From positions 95,345,804 to 95,409,803 of the forward strand of contig CM057826.1 in the NCBI GenBank assembly GCA_030068075.1: a stretch of 64,000 nucleotides of DNA. Direction: 5' to 3'. This DNA comes from Paguma larvata (lineage: Eukaryota > Chordata > Mammalia > Carnivora > Viverridae). The translations under genes and the position numbers were made by a program. Positions 34,980 to 48,897 of this stretch are shown piece after piece. The notes under the pieces are model-generated. The model saw nothing but the letters and a program-made list of their open reading frames with translations, was not told where the DNA came from and did not search any database. Every line of letters begins with the position of its first letter. The first letter of the stretch is position 1.

Positions 34980-36015
34980 AAATAATTAAAAAAGAAAGCA
35001 TGTGAGAATTTCTACTTAGAAATATAGTTACTGGCTTTTTTCTCCCTTACTCTTCAGTTTAACTCAACATTCAAACATTCACGATAAAAATACATATACT
35101 ATTTAAATTTTTTATTTAAATTTTAGTGAACATATAGTAGAATATTGGTTTCAGGAGTAAAAATACATATTTTTATCACAATATCATTTTTAAAGTGTAG
35201 TCCTATAGTTTTTACATTACAACAACAAAAGAATTAAGACAGAATTGCATATTTCGCAGGTCAGCAAACTGATGAGTTCAGTGTTGTGTGACCTGTACTA
35301 GGGAAGGTGAAGCCAGACAAAAATGACACCTTCTAGTTCTTGATTAAGTCTTCCTATGACTCATCGTACCTCCTAGGTGTTTGTTCTCCTCGCAGCCGAC
35401 ATCACACAAAGGAGTATTCTCAGTTTGAAGCGCACTCTGTGTCACACTTGGTCACGTTCTTCGCTCTGTTACTCTACTAGCAGGAGAGTGACTCTAGAAG
35501 TGTAAGTGCAGCGGCAGTAATTCTGTGTTGGAACAGGGTCCAATTCCATGTTATAATAGATTGTTAGATCTCTTTGTTCCGTGCGTAGTAGTTATTATTG
35601 TCCGATATGTGTTTTTTTCCCTTTTTCTTTGCTCTAGGCCCAGACTCTCACAGTATGGAGGCAAGCTGATAAACACAGGATACCTCGAATCTGTTTTTTA
35701 AACAAAATGGACAAAACCGGAGCAAGGTATTTCAAGTGTATTTTTTTTCACTTACTAAAAGTTGGAATACACGGGTGCCTGGGTGGCTCAGTCGGTTAAG
35801 CATCCAACGTGGGCTCAGGTCATGATCATGACCCAACCTGGGCTCAGGTCATGAAGCATCCAGTCTTGGGCTCAGGTTCATGAGTTCAAGCCCCACGTTG
35901 GGCTCTGTGCTGACAGCTCAGAGTCTGGAGCCTGCTTTGTATTTTGTGTTTCCCTCTCTCTGCCCCTCTCCTGCTCATGCTCTGTTTCTCTCCCTCCCTC
36001 CCTCCCTCCCTCCCT

Positions 36016-36065
<50 letters not shown>

Positions 36066-39000
36066 AATAAATATTAAAAAAAAGTAGGAATACAATTTGA
36101 GCTTTTAATGGACTATAACTTAAATTTATAAATAACTGTTCTCTCTAGAGTGTAAATATTCCATGGAATCTCCATTCAGTCCTGTTTAAAAAAAAAAAGA
36201 GTTTCAAAGTAGGTAGTTTCAAACCACACAATATGCTTTGTGTTTATGTAATTCTCTGTCCTAATTCTAAATTGGTAACATGATACTAAGAATGCCCAAG
36301 CAAACGTATGGAAAAATTAGGCTGGGTTTCGGAAGAAAGGTGGTAGCTGTGTATGATAGCAAATGTAGTTGTTAGAAGAAAGAATCCTTGACTTATAATT
36401 ACAAATCATGCATTTGAATGTCATAACTGAACTTTATTAATAATTTGTGACCTTGATCAGTTTATTTAATCTTAGTTTCAAACTACAATAAGTGAAGCTT
36501 ATCATAATAATACCCTAGATACCTCTGTGGCAGGATTATGGTGGATACTCAAGCACTGTTATTTGAAGTTGACATTGAAAGTTTATTCAAGATATTGTTG
36601 TATGGAGGAGCGCCTGGGTGGCCCAGTCGGTTGAGCGTCCGACTTCGGCTCAGGTCATGATCTCACCATCCATGAGTTCGAGCCCCACGTTGGGCTCTGT
36701 GCTGACAGCTCAGAGCCTGGAGCCTGCTTCGGATTCTGTGTCTCCCTCTCTCTCTGCCCCTCCCCTACTCTTGCTCTGTCTCTCTGTGTCTCAAAAATAA
36801 ATAAACATTAAAAAAAAATTAAAAAAAAAAGATACTGTTGTATGGAGAACTGTTAAATGGGATTAGGGATAGTGAAAACGGTTGTGGTTTTAGAGAACAA
36901 TCTTAAATCTGTTTTAAGAATCTTAACATTTAAGGGGCGCCTGAGTGGCTCAGTCGGTTGAGCATCCATTTCTTGACTTCTGCTCAGGTCATGATCTCAC
37001 AGTTCCTGAGATGAAGCCTGCATTGAACTCCTGCTAACAGCATGGAGCTTGCTTGGGATCTCTTCCTCTCTCTCAAAAATAAATAAATAAACATTAAAAA
37101 TGTTAAAATAGAATTTTAACTTTTTTTAAGTTTATTTATTTATAACATTAAAAATGTTAAAATAGAATTTTAACTTTTTTTAAGTTTATTTATTTATTTT
37201 TGAGAGAGAGGGGGAAGGGAGCAAGCAAGCAGGGGAGGGGCAGAGAGGGAATCCCAAGCGGGTTCCACACTGTCACCGCAGAGCCCAACATGGGGCTCAG
37301 GTCATGACCTGAGCAAGAGTCAGATGTTTAACTGACTGAACCACCCAGGCGGCCCAAGAATCTTAACATTTTTAATTATAGTTATTTTGCTTCCTGCAGT
37401 TTTAACTATGCGGTTGAAAGCATCAGAGAGAAGTTGAAGGCAAAGCCATTACTTTTACAGGTTGGTTGATTAATACTTGGTTTATTAATAGCAATAGCTG
37501 CAAATTTCGTCATCATTTTATTGTGACTTATATATTTCTGAAACTGTCTCAAACCTTTTTTGAAAGAAGTCGGCATGTAAATAAAAATAGGTATAATGGT
37601 AATGTTAATAGCTATTCGGCAGAAACTGGAGAAAGAACATTTTGTTATCAATGTGGTTCTAATTGAGTGATCTTTTAATGAAGTTAATCTCACTCTGATT
37701 TGCAGTTACCACTGGGTGAAGGCAAAGCTTTCAAAGGAGTTGTGGATGTAGTAAGTAAAGAAAAACTTCTTTGGAATCCTAATTCAGAAGATGGAAGAGA
37801 CTTTGTGAGGAAACCCCTTTTGGAAATGAGTGATCCTGAGTTGCTTAAGGAGACAACTGAAGCAAGGAATGCCTTAATTGAACAGGTAAAATAAATACTT
37901 TGAGTTTACATTTGCATATTTAGAAACTTTAAGAACGTTTTGTATATTGTGAAATTTATAAAGTATACTTCATGTATATTTAAAGTGTAACGTGTGAAGT
38001 GTAACGAAGAATAGGATGAAGAATAGGATGAACACCAAGCTTAAGAAAGAGAATAGTAGCAATACCCTTGAATCTTTGTGTGCCTCTTCTATTTATATCT
38101 CTGTCCTTTCCACTAACCACTGTCCTTTCTGCTCCCCCCACCACTATCTTGACTGTAGCCTTTTTCTTTGGTTTGCTTTGTTTTAGAGTTCACTATGAAT
38201 GTATATATCCTGAAGGACTTAGTTTTCCATGGTTTGGAACTTTACATAAATGGAATGATATTGTACTTTATAACAGTATGTTGCAGATTCCTCAGTGTTA
38301 TGATGTTTGGTTATACTTCATTTTCAATCTCCTGTCATGTTCCAGAATGATTATACCACAATTTATTGTCTCTTCTTTTGCGGGGTGACTTTGAGGTTAT
38401 GTTGTCTCTTTTGCTGTTAGAAACAATGTTGCTATTAACATCTTCGTATGTGTCTCCTTCTACACACTTGTGAGAATTTGTTTAGGGTTAAACTTAGGAG
38501 TAAATTCAGAGAGTGTGTCCATCTTTTATCAAATGTCACATTTACTTAGAAAATTTTAAAACCATTTGTTTTATAGTTAATAGATAACTCTGGACCTTAT
38601 CCACCCTCAAAATTTTAATAGAGAACAGTAAGATTGTTAATATTTGTAATATTTATATGGTATTGTTGGTATATAGACTAATAAATGAAACGTGCCTTTA
38701 ATAAACTCTCTGACTCTTACGGTAGCAAAAAATATTTGAGTTTGAACCGTTTGATTTTTTTACTTCTGTATTAAACCGGCCAAAGTAGATCCTGTCATCA
38801 TTAGTTTTTCATTAATCTTTTGTATCAAGTTTTCTCGAAGTAATTATTTTCCTTGGTAATATACAGTAATCATCAACTTTATCATTAAAAGAATAATGAT
38901 CATTGTTATTGGGTAACTGTTACTGAGGACCTACTGTGAACTAGCTTAAGTTCTGTACATATATTATTTAATCCTCATAGCAGCCTATCTTATCCTTGTT

Positions 39001-42000
39001 TTAGTGGTGGGAAAACAGAAGCTTAGAATACTTAACTAAGTTGTCATGCCGCTAGTAAGCAACAGAGTTGGAACCTGAACCCAGGTGTGTCTCTATTTAG
39101 AGCTGGAGCTCTTAACCCACTTTCTTTAGCGCTTCTCTAATTCGGGGAGCCATAAACATAAAAGTGGAATTGACAATTACCTATCTATCTATCTATCTGT
39201 CTATTTATTTATCTTGAAGTTTATTTATTTTGAGAGAGGGAGAGAGAATCCAAAGCAGGCTCCGCACTGTCAACGTAGCCGGACATGAATTTTGACCTGA
39301 GCTGAAATCAATAGCTGGCCGCTTAACCAACTGAGCCACCCATGTGGCCGAAATTGACATTTATTAATGAGTAATTGGGTACATAATTAGTTCTCCTTTG
39401 AGATTTTTTTTTTTATCTCATGCATGTCTAAAGCATGACTTAGGACATGATAGCATATAACGAAAATAAGATTTGAGACTCTCCCTAGATGATAATAAAG
39501 TGCTAATTATAAGGAATATGTATGGATTTCTAGAATTAGAAATTAAGACCACATCACACCTTGTTAGGATAGCTACAATAAAAAAAAACCTACAACCCCC
39601 CCCCCCCCCCAACCAGAAAATAAGTGTTGGCAGAATATGGAGAAACTGAAACCTTTGAGCACTGTTGGTAGGAGTGAAGACGATGTGGCCACTGTAGGAA
39701 ATAGTATGGTGGTTCCTTAGAAGGTTGAAAATAGAATTAGCAAATGGTCTAGCATTTCTGCTTCTGGACATATATCTAAAAGAATTGAAAGCAGGGTCTC
39801 AAACGGATATTTGCATTTCCTTGTTTACAGCACCATTATTCCTAAGGGTTCATCAACAAGATGAGTAGATAAAATATGGTATAAACATACTGTGGAATAT
39901 TATTTAGCCTTAAAAAGGAAAGACATTTTGACACATGCTGCAGTATGGATCAACCTTGAGGACATTATGCTAATTGAAATAAGCCAGTCCAGAAAAAAGA
40001 CAAATACCATGATGATTCCACTTTATATGAGGTATTTAGAGTAGTCAGATTTGTAGAAACAAAGTAGAATCATAGTTGCCAGGGGGTAGCGGAGAGGAGA
40101 ATGAGGAAGAGTTATTTCATGGTATAGAGTAGAATTTTGGCTTTGTGAAATTGAGGAAGTTCTGGACATTAGTTTCACAACTGTGAATATACTTAACACT
40201 ACTCAACTGTTCAGTTAGAAATGGTTAAGACGGACAGTTGGTTAAGCATCCGACTCTTGATTTTGACTCAGGTCATGATCTTGTGGTTCATGGGATCAAG
40301 CCCTGCATTGGGCTTTGCAGTGACAGCATGGGGCCTGTGTGGGATTCTCTCTTCCCTCTCTCTCTGCCCCTCCCCTGCTCTTGCTTTCTGTCTGTCTCCT
40401 AAAATAAAGAAATAAACTTAAAAGAAAGAGAGAGAGAGGTGATGTAACTTGACCTATTTTTTTTAATAAGTCAGCAAGTAGTGGAGCCATTTCAAGGCAG
40501 TTTAACTCCAGAAGCTGTGCTTATCCATCATATATACTACTTTTGTGTGTTTTTTCCCCCAGGAGAATGGTTAGGTCTGTTTCTACAATAGTTAGCTGTT
40601 AAAAGTGGGTTTTTCTCACCAAGTTTGAATATTTTGCTCCTTTATACTAAACTTCTGAAACTTTCATGAAATTAATTGTCAGCTGAATTCTCCTATTTCA
40701 TACAGGGAGATGATTAAGAAAAGAAAATGAATTAGATAATTGCATTTTTATTGCTGAAATGATGCCTATGACCTTCAACTTAAATCTGTAAGATGAGTTA
40801 TTTTAGTTGGACTATCTTATGACGTTTGGTGAATATTCATAATGTTAAAGGAATACCACATGAAACTTTTTTAATGTTTTACTTATTTTGCGGAGAGAGA
40901 GTATGTACACAAGAGCAGGGGAGGAGTGGACAAATGATATGAAGTGGGCTCCGTGCTGGCAGCACAGAGCCTGATATGGGGCTCAAAGTCACCAACTATG
41001 ACATCATGAGCTGAGCCGAAGTCGATTGAGCCACCCAGGCATCCCCAGATGAAACATTTTAATGAACTAATTACGACTTCCAAATTTATCTAAAAACAGC
41101 AATCCATTAAATATATTATCACTGACTGTAAATTGTGTATTTTATTTCTTTTGAGCACTCTGGATAGCACTTTATTGAGGTACTTCATCTGGCTATTGCT
41201 TCTCATGTATATAGGGAACTTATAAGAGCACATCTTCAATTTTTTTTTTTTTTTAATGTTTATTTATTTTTGAGAGACACAGAGACAGAGCGTGAGCAGG
41301 GGAAGAGCAGAGAGAGAGGGAGACACAAAATCCAAAGCAGGCTCCAGGCTCTGATGAGCCTTCAGCACAGAGCCCGATGTGGGGCTCGAACCCACAGACC
41401 GTGAGATCATGACCTGAGCCGAAGTCGGTCGCTCAACCAACTGAGCCACCCAGGCGCCCCTAAGAGCACATCTTCAATTTTAATCTCCTTTCCTATGAAA
41501 GAAACACTATCTTTTGAGACGTAGACAGTTCCATGACCTGGGTAAGGTAGATCATGTAGCTGTTTTGAAATATTTGGATAATGTACATTTATTTGGACTA
41601 AATAGTTGTGACAATAAAAGCAAGTTATAGAACTAAAACCTTTGTTGTAGGTTGCAGATTTGGATGATGAATTTGCTGACTTGGTTTTAGGAGAATTTAG
41701 TGAAAATTTTGATTTGCTACCAGCTGAAAAGGTAAATTTTATATTCATTTACTTTGATGAAGTTTTACTAAGTTGATGTGGTTTGATTTATCTGTCTCAG
41801 GTGTTTAGTTTTTTTCAACTTTGCATAGCATTAGAAAGTGCTGACTTAGTTAGGAGAATGTTAAGATAAAGTCACTAGTAACACAAGTACTTAAATAATG
41901 GTAGTGATTTACTCTTTGCAGATGATGCTTTACAAAATCAGAAATTGAATCCTTTTTACTACTGTTGAGGCAGCACAAGTTACTCATTCTTTCTCTGCAG

Positions 42001-45000
42001 CGCTTTCATTGTAATAATTTCTTAAGTAGTTGTAGGGAAATTACAGGTGGAAATTTTGTATTGAAAATTTACTGGTTTTGTGGACTACTGCAATGATTTT
42101 TCTCATCAGTTTTTTCCACAAATGTTTTAATTCTTACTGGAAGCTCATTATAGGTCTTTAGTTATTTGTTTGTTTGTTTCCTTTTGAAGTACATTAAACC
42201 AGAGAATAGTAATGTAAAATAGTAGTAGTAATTAGTACAAATTTCTTCAAGGCATTTCTGTTATTTTCTGCTAGGGACCTTCCCAGTCAGTTAGGCAAAC
42301 AATATTTTTCTTTATGAAATAAGAGTTAACAAGTAAAGTTGTTTTTTGTTTGTTTTTAAGTAAACTCTGTGTCCAACACAGAGCTTGAACTCACAAACCG
42401 AGGGTCAAGAGTTGCGTGCTCCACCAACTGAACCAGCCAGGTGCCTCCCAAGTATTTTAGGGGGTAATATATACATATATGTATATATGTAATTATTTTT
42501 CTCTAAAAGAAAGAAAAACACGAGGCTCAAGATTAATTTTGAGACCTTTGAAGTTAGACATGGAAAAAAGTACTTTTGAACAAAATGCCCTAATTATTGA
42601 AATATTTTACTGTTTAGTGTTTGATCGCTTAGATGTGAGTTTGTTATGCCCTATAGTCACATACCATGATTTCTGTTTTCAAAGAGCTTATGATCTAAGG
42701 TGGAATTGATATACATTTCTCCTACTAGTAGCTTGCAAAGCACACCCATGCTTTTCCTGGTTTTCGAGGTCTTCCAAATTTGATTTCTACTTTGATTTCT
42801 CATTTTTCTTTGGATTTGATTTTTTTTTAAGTTTGTTTATTTATTTTGAGAGAGGGAGCACAAGTAGGGGAGGAACAAAGAAGGAGAGAGAGAGAATCCC
42901 AATCAGGCTCTGCACTATCAGCGCAGAGCCCGATGCGGGCCTCGAACTCATGAACCATGAGATTATGACCTGAGCCAAAATCAAGAGTCAGACGCTTAAC
43001 TGACTGAGCCATCCAGATGCTCTTGGATTTGATTTAAAGTGGGTCTGATTTATTTGAAGAAGTTGTAATTCATGTATGTATGGTCTTAATTTCCCTACAG
43101 GTCTTCTATTAGACTATCAAGGTTAAATCAGAAATGTTTCATTTATTCACAAAATATTTTTAAATACGTACTTATTTTAAGTACTTCTGTAGTTTCTGGG
43201 GATTTAGCAGTGTTTTTATGGATTTTATGTTCTAGTGGACAAGGAGACAGACAATAATCCATTAAATCTATATCCAGTATGCCAAATAGTGATTGATATT
43301 ATAAAGAAAAATACAGAAGAATAAGGCCGTAAAGAATGAGGAAGTGCGCTGAGTAGTTCTGTTTTACATGGTTGGTTGGCAAGCGCATCTAATTCTGAGA
43401 TACTGGAGTTGAATGAAGCCAGTGTACTGCACACAGAATACAGTACTTCTGCCTCTGCTTTATAGCTACAGACTGCAATACACAGAGTAACACTGGCTCA
43501 GACAGCAGTGCCTGTGCTTTGTGGAAGTGCCCTGAAAAACAAAGGTGTCCAGCCCTTGTTAGATGCTATCACTATGTACTTGCCTTCACCTGAAGAGTGC
43601 AACTATGAATTTCTGTAAGTATGCAGGTACATAGATTAAAATCTTATAGCCTCGCAAAAGCAGGCAAATAGGTCTTGTGTCACATAGAGTAGTTGAATCA
43701 CATTGGTGAAGAATATCATTATAAATAATATAGAGCTATGTAAATTTTTACTTGAAAGGGACATTTGTTCTCATGTCTTATAAAGTGCTGTATTTACAAG
43801 TGGAGCTAGAAAGTGTGGCTGTCATCTTAGTTAAAAACAGTACAGTGGAGTTGTTTGATAAACATTCTGTAGATAAATTTATACTACATTTCAAGATTTT
43901 TAAAAAGCTCAAAATATTTTGTAGCTTAAGGGCATTGTTTTACTTCTGTTGTTACTAACAGCTTTGTACTTAGTACTAAATCCTCTAAAATCTGAGTGAG
44001 CATTGTGCAAAATGGCAGGCTGGAATGGACTTTGTTTAATCCTTTAACTAGGATATTAATCACTTTTCGTATCTTTGAGGGAGAAGTATTAATGGTAAAG
44101 TGATTATGGGCATGGACTGCGTACTCCCTGGATTTAAATTTCAGTTCTTCCAAGTTGTTTGACCTTCTATCTGTAAAATACAGAGAATAGGACCTATCCT
44201 ATTCGATTGTTACAGGAATCAAATGAGTTAATATTTATACAGCAAATGGAACAGTGCCTACCTAGTGTATGGTAAACTCTTTATAAGTGTCTGTTAAAGT
44301 TAAAATTTGGAGGGAATTAGAGATAAGATGGATAAGTTCTGTAATAAGAAGTGTCTCACCTACATTGAGTCATGGACTCCTTTGAAACTAATGAGAACGT
44401 GGAGCTTTCCCTCAGAAAAATGTACCCATGCACAAAATGTGGCAATTTCAGAGGGATTCAGGCTTTCTGAAACGTATTAATGCACACCAGCTTAAGGACC
44501 AATTTAAGAATGTTGTCTGTGTAAATAAGTTCACGTTTATATTGTAGATTTCTGTGGTTCTGTAACTCGAGAGAAAGTGGGAAGACAGAATATGAGTAGG
44601 AGTTGGAAAGCACCTATACGTTTACCCTGTCCAGGCTCTTGTGAGAAGTGGCATGGCGTTCCTAGGTATATTTGTTGAGGAGTGAACTCTAGGCAGTGGA
44701 ATTATTTGCGAGTAGAGGTAATATTTGTATTTGGGAGAGAATCCAATATTTTTAATTTTGAGCAATTGTAAGATCGCCATTAAATAATTTAGTTCTGTGG
44801 AGGAAGGGAGGTAATTAGTACTGACATTATTTAATCAGCCTGAGTAGCTAAACTGGAAGAAACGAGGGAGGACATTAAGATTAAGTTTGTATAATGATTC
44901 TGATTTGATCTGCATAGATACTTTAGTATTTTAAAGGCCTTTCTGGAATGTCTCAATTTTGTAGGCCATGGTATAAGGGTGACTTATGTGCCCTGGCATT

Positions 45001-46591
45001 TAAAGTTCTTCATGACAAGCAGCGAGGACCTCTGGTGTTGATGCGCATCTACTCAGGCATGATGAAACCCCAGTCGGCCATCTATAATATTAATGGAAAC
45101 TGCACGTAAGTAGAAGCGTATGGGTTCTCTTTTTTAAATGTTTATTTATTTATTTAGAGAGAGAGCGAGAGCAAGTGGGAGAGGGGCAGAGAGAGGGGAG
45201 GGAGAGAGAATCCCAAGCAAGCTTGTGCACTGTCAGTGCAGAGCCTGATGCAGGGCTGGAACTCATGAACAGTGAAATCATGACTTGAGCCAAAATCAAG
45301 AGTTGAATGCTTAACCAACTGATCCCACTCAGGTGCTCCAAAAGCTTAGATTATTTTCTAAAACTGCCGTCATTTGTTTAAATATTCTTTAACTAAAATA
45401 AATCATGGTTTTTGCAGGGAAAGAATAAGTCGTCTTCTTTTGCCATTTGCTGACCAACATATAGAAATCCCTTCACTGACTGCCGGTAACATTGCTTTGA
45501 CTGTTGGCCTTAAACATGTAAGTGACCAGATGGTTTCTCTAGGAAATATTAGCTTACAGTGTTTAATTAAAAACAGGTATTTTGCAATAGCAAAAACCCA
45601 CAAACAATCCATACAGGGATAATGAATATTGTCGCATATTTTTCAACATGGTTGAATCTCATAATAGGAAGAAAGAAAAGTAAATTACAGAAGACTGTGA
45701 CAGTGTGGATTATATTCATGTAAAATTCAAATCCAAGTCAAAGTACACTATTTATAGATACATACTTGTGTTTTAAGTTTAATAAATATCTTGTTATTCC
45801 CATTGGGTATTTTTCTTGATTATTGCTGACAATTTAACCTTGTAACCGATCCAGATAATAACTGAAGATATATTGTCAATGAAGGCTCCATGAGGGCGAG
45901 GATTTGGGTTTATTTTGTTCTGTGTGCTTAGTCCTTAGATCAGTGCATCACACTTAGGAGGCAGTCTGTGACCTGTCACATGAATGGATGAAAATAGTTG
46001 GTGCTGTGTATGATTTCAGTAAACTAAGGACTTTTCACGTATATATGGATTAAATTGAATACATTTTCTCATTAAACGTTGGTACATTTGGCATTCAGGA
46101 AAGCCAGTGTTACTTTGAACATTTTTTAACTTCTTTATGGTTAATTGCAGGATTCAAGATCCTTTAGTATAAATTTTCACAGTCCAGATACTGGAGTTCT
46201 AGGCTTGAAATGTCCTCTGTCCACCCGAAGGCAGGAGCTCCATATACATATTTGAAGGAGTTACACAAATACATTCAAACTATTGCTTCAGTAGGAGTAT
46301 CTTTACAGAGAAAGAAACTAGCATGGAACTTTGCGATATTAAAGTTTAAAAGTGAAATTACAGTTTTAAAAACTAATGAGTCTATAAGGGTGCTGTCAAT
46401 TCTGCATGGTCTAGAGAATTCTGGTTAATTGCTTATTTTTAGTTAAATAGAGGATTTTCTGTAAAACAGTTGTAGACATTTTTACTGGTGGTAAAACTCT
46501 GTAATGGACTTCTGCTAAAACTAACCTATTTTGACATGATTGAAAATTTAGGAAGGTGCATTTGTTTCACCAAATGAATTTTGAATAGTCT

Positions 46592-46631
<40 letters not shown>

Positions 46632-48861
46632 AGGGGAGAGAGAGGGTGTGTATGAATGTTTTATTGTTAGAATTTATTACAGCAGTGTTTTGGATAGAAT
46701 TCTTACACAAGTTAAATTAGCTTTACCTATGCAAAGTTGCAGTGAGCTTTATGAATTCGTCTCTGTTTTACGTTCTGATGAAAGTGTCACATTTTGTGAT
46801 TCTTGGTGGAAGCTGAGTGTTCGCTGAGCCTGTCTTGTTCCAAGACGCGATGTTTGCTTACAGACCGCCACTGGAGACACCATTGCCTCGTCCAAGTCCA
46901 GCGCATTAGCTGCAGCTCGTCGAGCCGAAACAGAAGGACACAAAAAGCATAGACAGAACAATGAAGCCGAGAGACTTCTGTTGGCTGGGGTGGAGATTCC
47001 AGAACCTGTTTTCTTCTGTACCATAGAACCCCCTTCAATGGCTAAGCAGCCAGGTACAAATAGTTTTGGTGTATGAATTAATTACTAATTAGATACAGTT
47101 AGTAATTTAGATACAGATAGTTGTGTTATACCCTCAAAAGATTTCTCACATGATTGAGTTCAGTTTTATCAGAAGTCATGGGTATTACTTGTGATTAGTC
47201 TTGTTTTCTATTAAGGTGTTTTGATTTTTACAAGCTCCTTTTATTTACGCTTTTCCCACATGTTGGCCATTTTTCGCATATCATCTTCTTCCTTGCGCTT
47301 GTTCTTGTGGTGCTGTCAATGGCGTCTGAAGTAACTGGTGTCAGGACTGCCCTCTAGTTATAATAGGTTAGAGTTACCAGTTCAGAATGATTCCTTTTCT
47401 CATCACCATTTACAAAATGCTCCTGTTCCTTGTTTTTTGGCTCAACCTTTAGAACTCAGTGAAGATACTTATATACTATGGTTAATGTTGTTTGACCTTT
47501 TTAAGTGTTGTGTACTCGTTCTTTAGCCTGTTAAAGTTCTCAGTGGCTTCTCTTTACTTATGTATGGCACAAACCCCTACTCCTTCATGTGTTGTATATA
47601 AATCTCATGATTTCAGCTGTATCATTTCCAATTTGATTTGGTTACATATTATAGAAAACCCATAAGTTTCAGTTGCTTTAGTGGCAAAAGTTTATTTCAC
47701 TCCCTTATAAAATACGCCTTGGGTTGGTGGCCCAGGGGTTGGAGGGTGGCTCTACACCGTCATCAGGCCCCCAGGCTGCAGTTCTTCTGCCGTGCCTCTC
47801 TGAGTGTGTAGCTCCTATCCTTAGTCATCACAGGATGGCTGCTAGCGCCTCTGCCATCCTGGTGGAGTGCCTGATAGAGACATGGAGTAAGGAAGAAAAA
47901 AGATGTGTCCTTTTCCCCTGTAAGAGTTCTCCTATGTCATTGGCTATCGCTTAGACATCTGGCCGGTCAGCTGCAGGGAGTTTGGTGAAGGCAGTCTTTT
48001 AGCCAGGCAGCAGCAGAATAGGGAGAAGACCGCTAGCAGTTGGACTCACAGATGATGAAAAAACAAAAGCACCCATTTACCGCCTCCCATGAGTACCAAG
48101 GGGGAAAGAAGCAAGAAGATCCCTAGCCAAGTAGGGGTTCCATTTCCTCACCAGTGTAGCTGGAGTTCACATGAAAGAAGTCTGAGTACTGGTTTAAGAC
48201 AGCCCCCAAATACTGAAGAAGACTAGGTCTTTTCTTGTCCAGTTGCTAAAGGTACAGCAATTAAGTTAAAACGGGTATAGCAGCAAGTTTTCTTGTCATC
48301 TTAAAATGCCCTGAGGCCAGCTAAGGGTGTAGTCTTGACCCTAAGGAAGGAGGATCAGGTGCCCAGATTGCTGTGAGTCAGAGTTGACCAAACTGGTTAT
48401 AAATCAGGGATAGCCGGGCACTTGAGAGCAGGGGCCACCCAAATAAAATAACCTGAGTTTTAAAAAATATATTTGGGGGCGCCTGGGTGGCTTAGTTGGT
48501 TAAGCGGCCGATTTCAGCTCAGGTCATGATCTCACGGTCTGTGAGTTCAAGCCCCGCATCGGGCTCTGTGCTTACAGCTCAGAGCCTGGAGCCTTCTTCA
48601 GATTCTGTATCTCTCTCTCTTTCTCTGCCCTTCCCTTGCTCACTCTCTGTCTCTATGTCTCTCAAAAATAAAATAAAAACGCTAAAAAAAAAAATACATA
48701 TATATATACACACATATGTATATATATATGTATATTTGAGGGGTCATTTGGTAAAATGCCGACTTTGGCATAGGTCATGATCTTTCGGTTCGTGAGTTCG
48801 AGCCCCACTTCGGTCTCTGTGCTCCCTCCCTCTCTCTGTGCCTCCCGTGCTCATGCGTGCG

Positions 48862-48897
<36 letters not shown>

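Larger units (their letters stand above)
30694..35637 (+). other. GFM2 intron 7
   Basis: Holds a probable solo LTR on the minus strand (31000-31411), a minus SINE (31750-31958), an L1 3' end (33376-33640), an old L1 ORF2 relic (33790-34560) and a plus SINE (34772-34993). 32270-32700 looks like an old repeat I cannot name. 31415-31745, 31965-32265 and 35010-35630 show nothing recognisable. Confidence 0.8.
35727..37399 (+). other. GFM2 intron 8
   Basis: Holds SINEs at 35773-36082, 36608-36829, 36934-37100 and 37145-37355, the last two forming a tail-to-tail pair around a 54-bp tandem duplication. 36095-36585 shows nothing recognisable. Confidence 0.88.
37886..41650 (+). other. GFM2 intron 10
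   Basis: Holds a reverse L1 relic (37930-38580), a MIR (38915-39135), a CTAT microsatellite (39180-39200), SINEs (39215-39350, 40231-40425, 40868-41045, 41242-41460) and an old L1 (39535-40200). 38585-38910 and 40430-40860 show nothing recognisable. Confidence 0.85.
41732..43465 (+). other. GFM2 intron 11
   Basis: Holds a minus SINE-like fragment (42350-42448), a minus SINE (42825-43022) and a possible old repeat (43205-43440). 41735-42345 and 42455-42810 show nothing recognisable. Confidence 0.8.
45518..46863 (+). other. GFM2 intron 14
   Basis: Holds an L2-like relic (45860-45998) and a (TG)n(GA)n microsatellite (46590-46645). Otherwise no recognisable element. Confidence 0.75.

Noticed and set aside
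35991..36062. Tandem repeat that could suggest a CRISPR array or satellite
   Set aside because: A simple CT microsatellite inside a SINE; no repeat-spacer structure.
36934..37355. Inverted repeats suggesting a foldback transposon or integron-like unit
   Set aside because: Both arms are ordinary carnivore SINEs with A-rich tails.
47630..47960. Region with open frames of 76 residues, possibly a small gene
   Set aside because: Looks like an old interspersed repeat; no splice or coding signal, and it lies within GFM2 intron 15.
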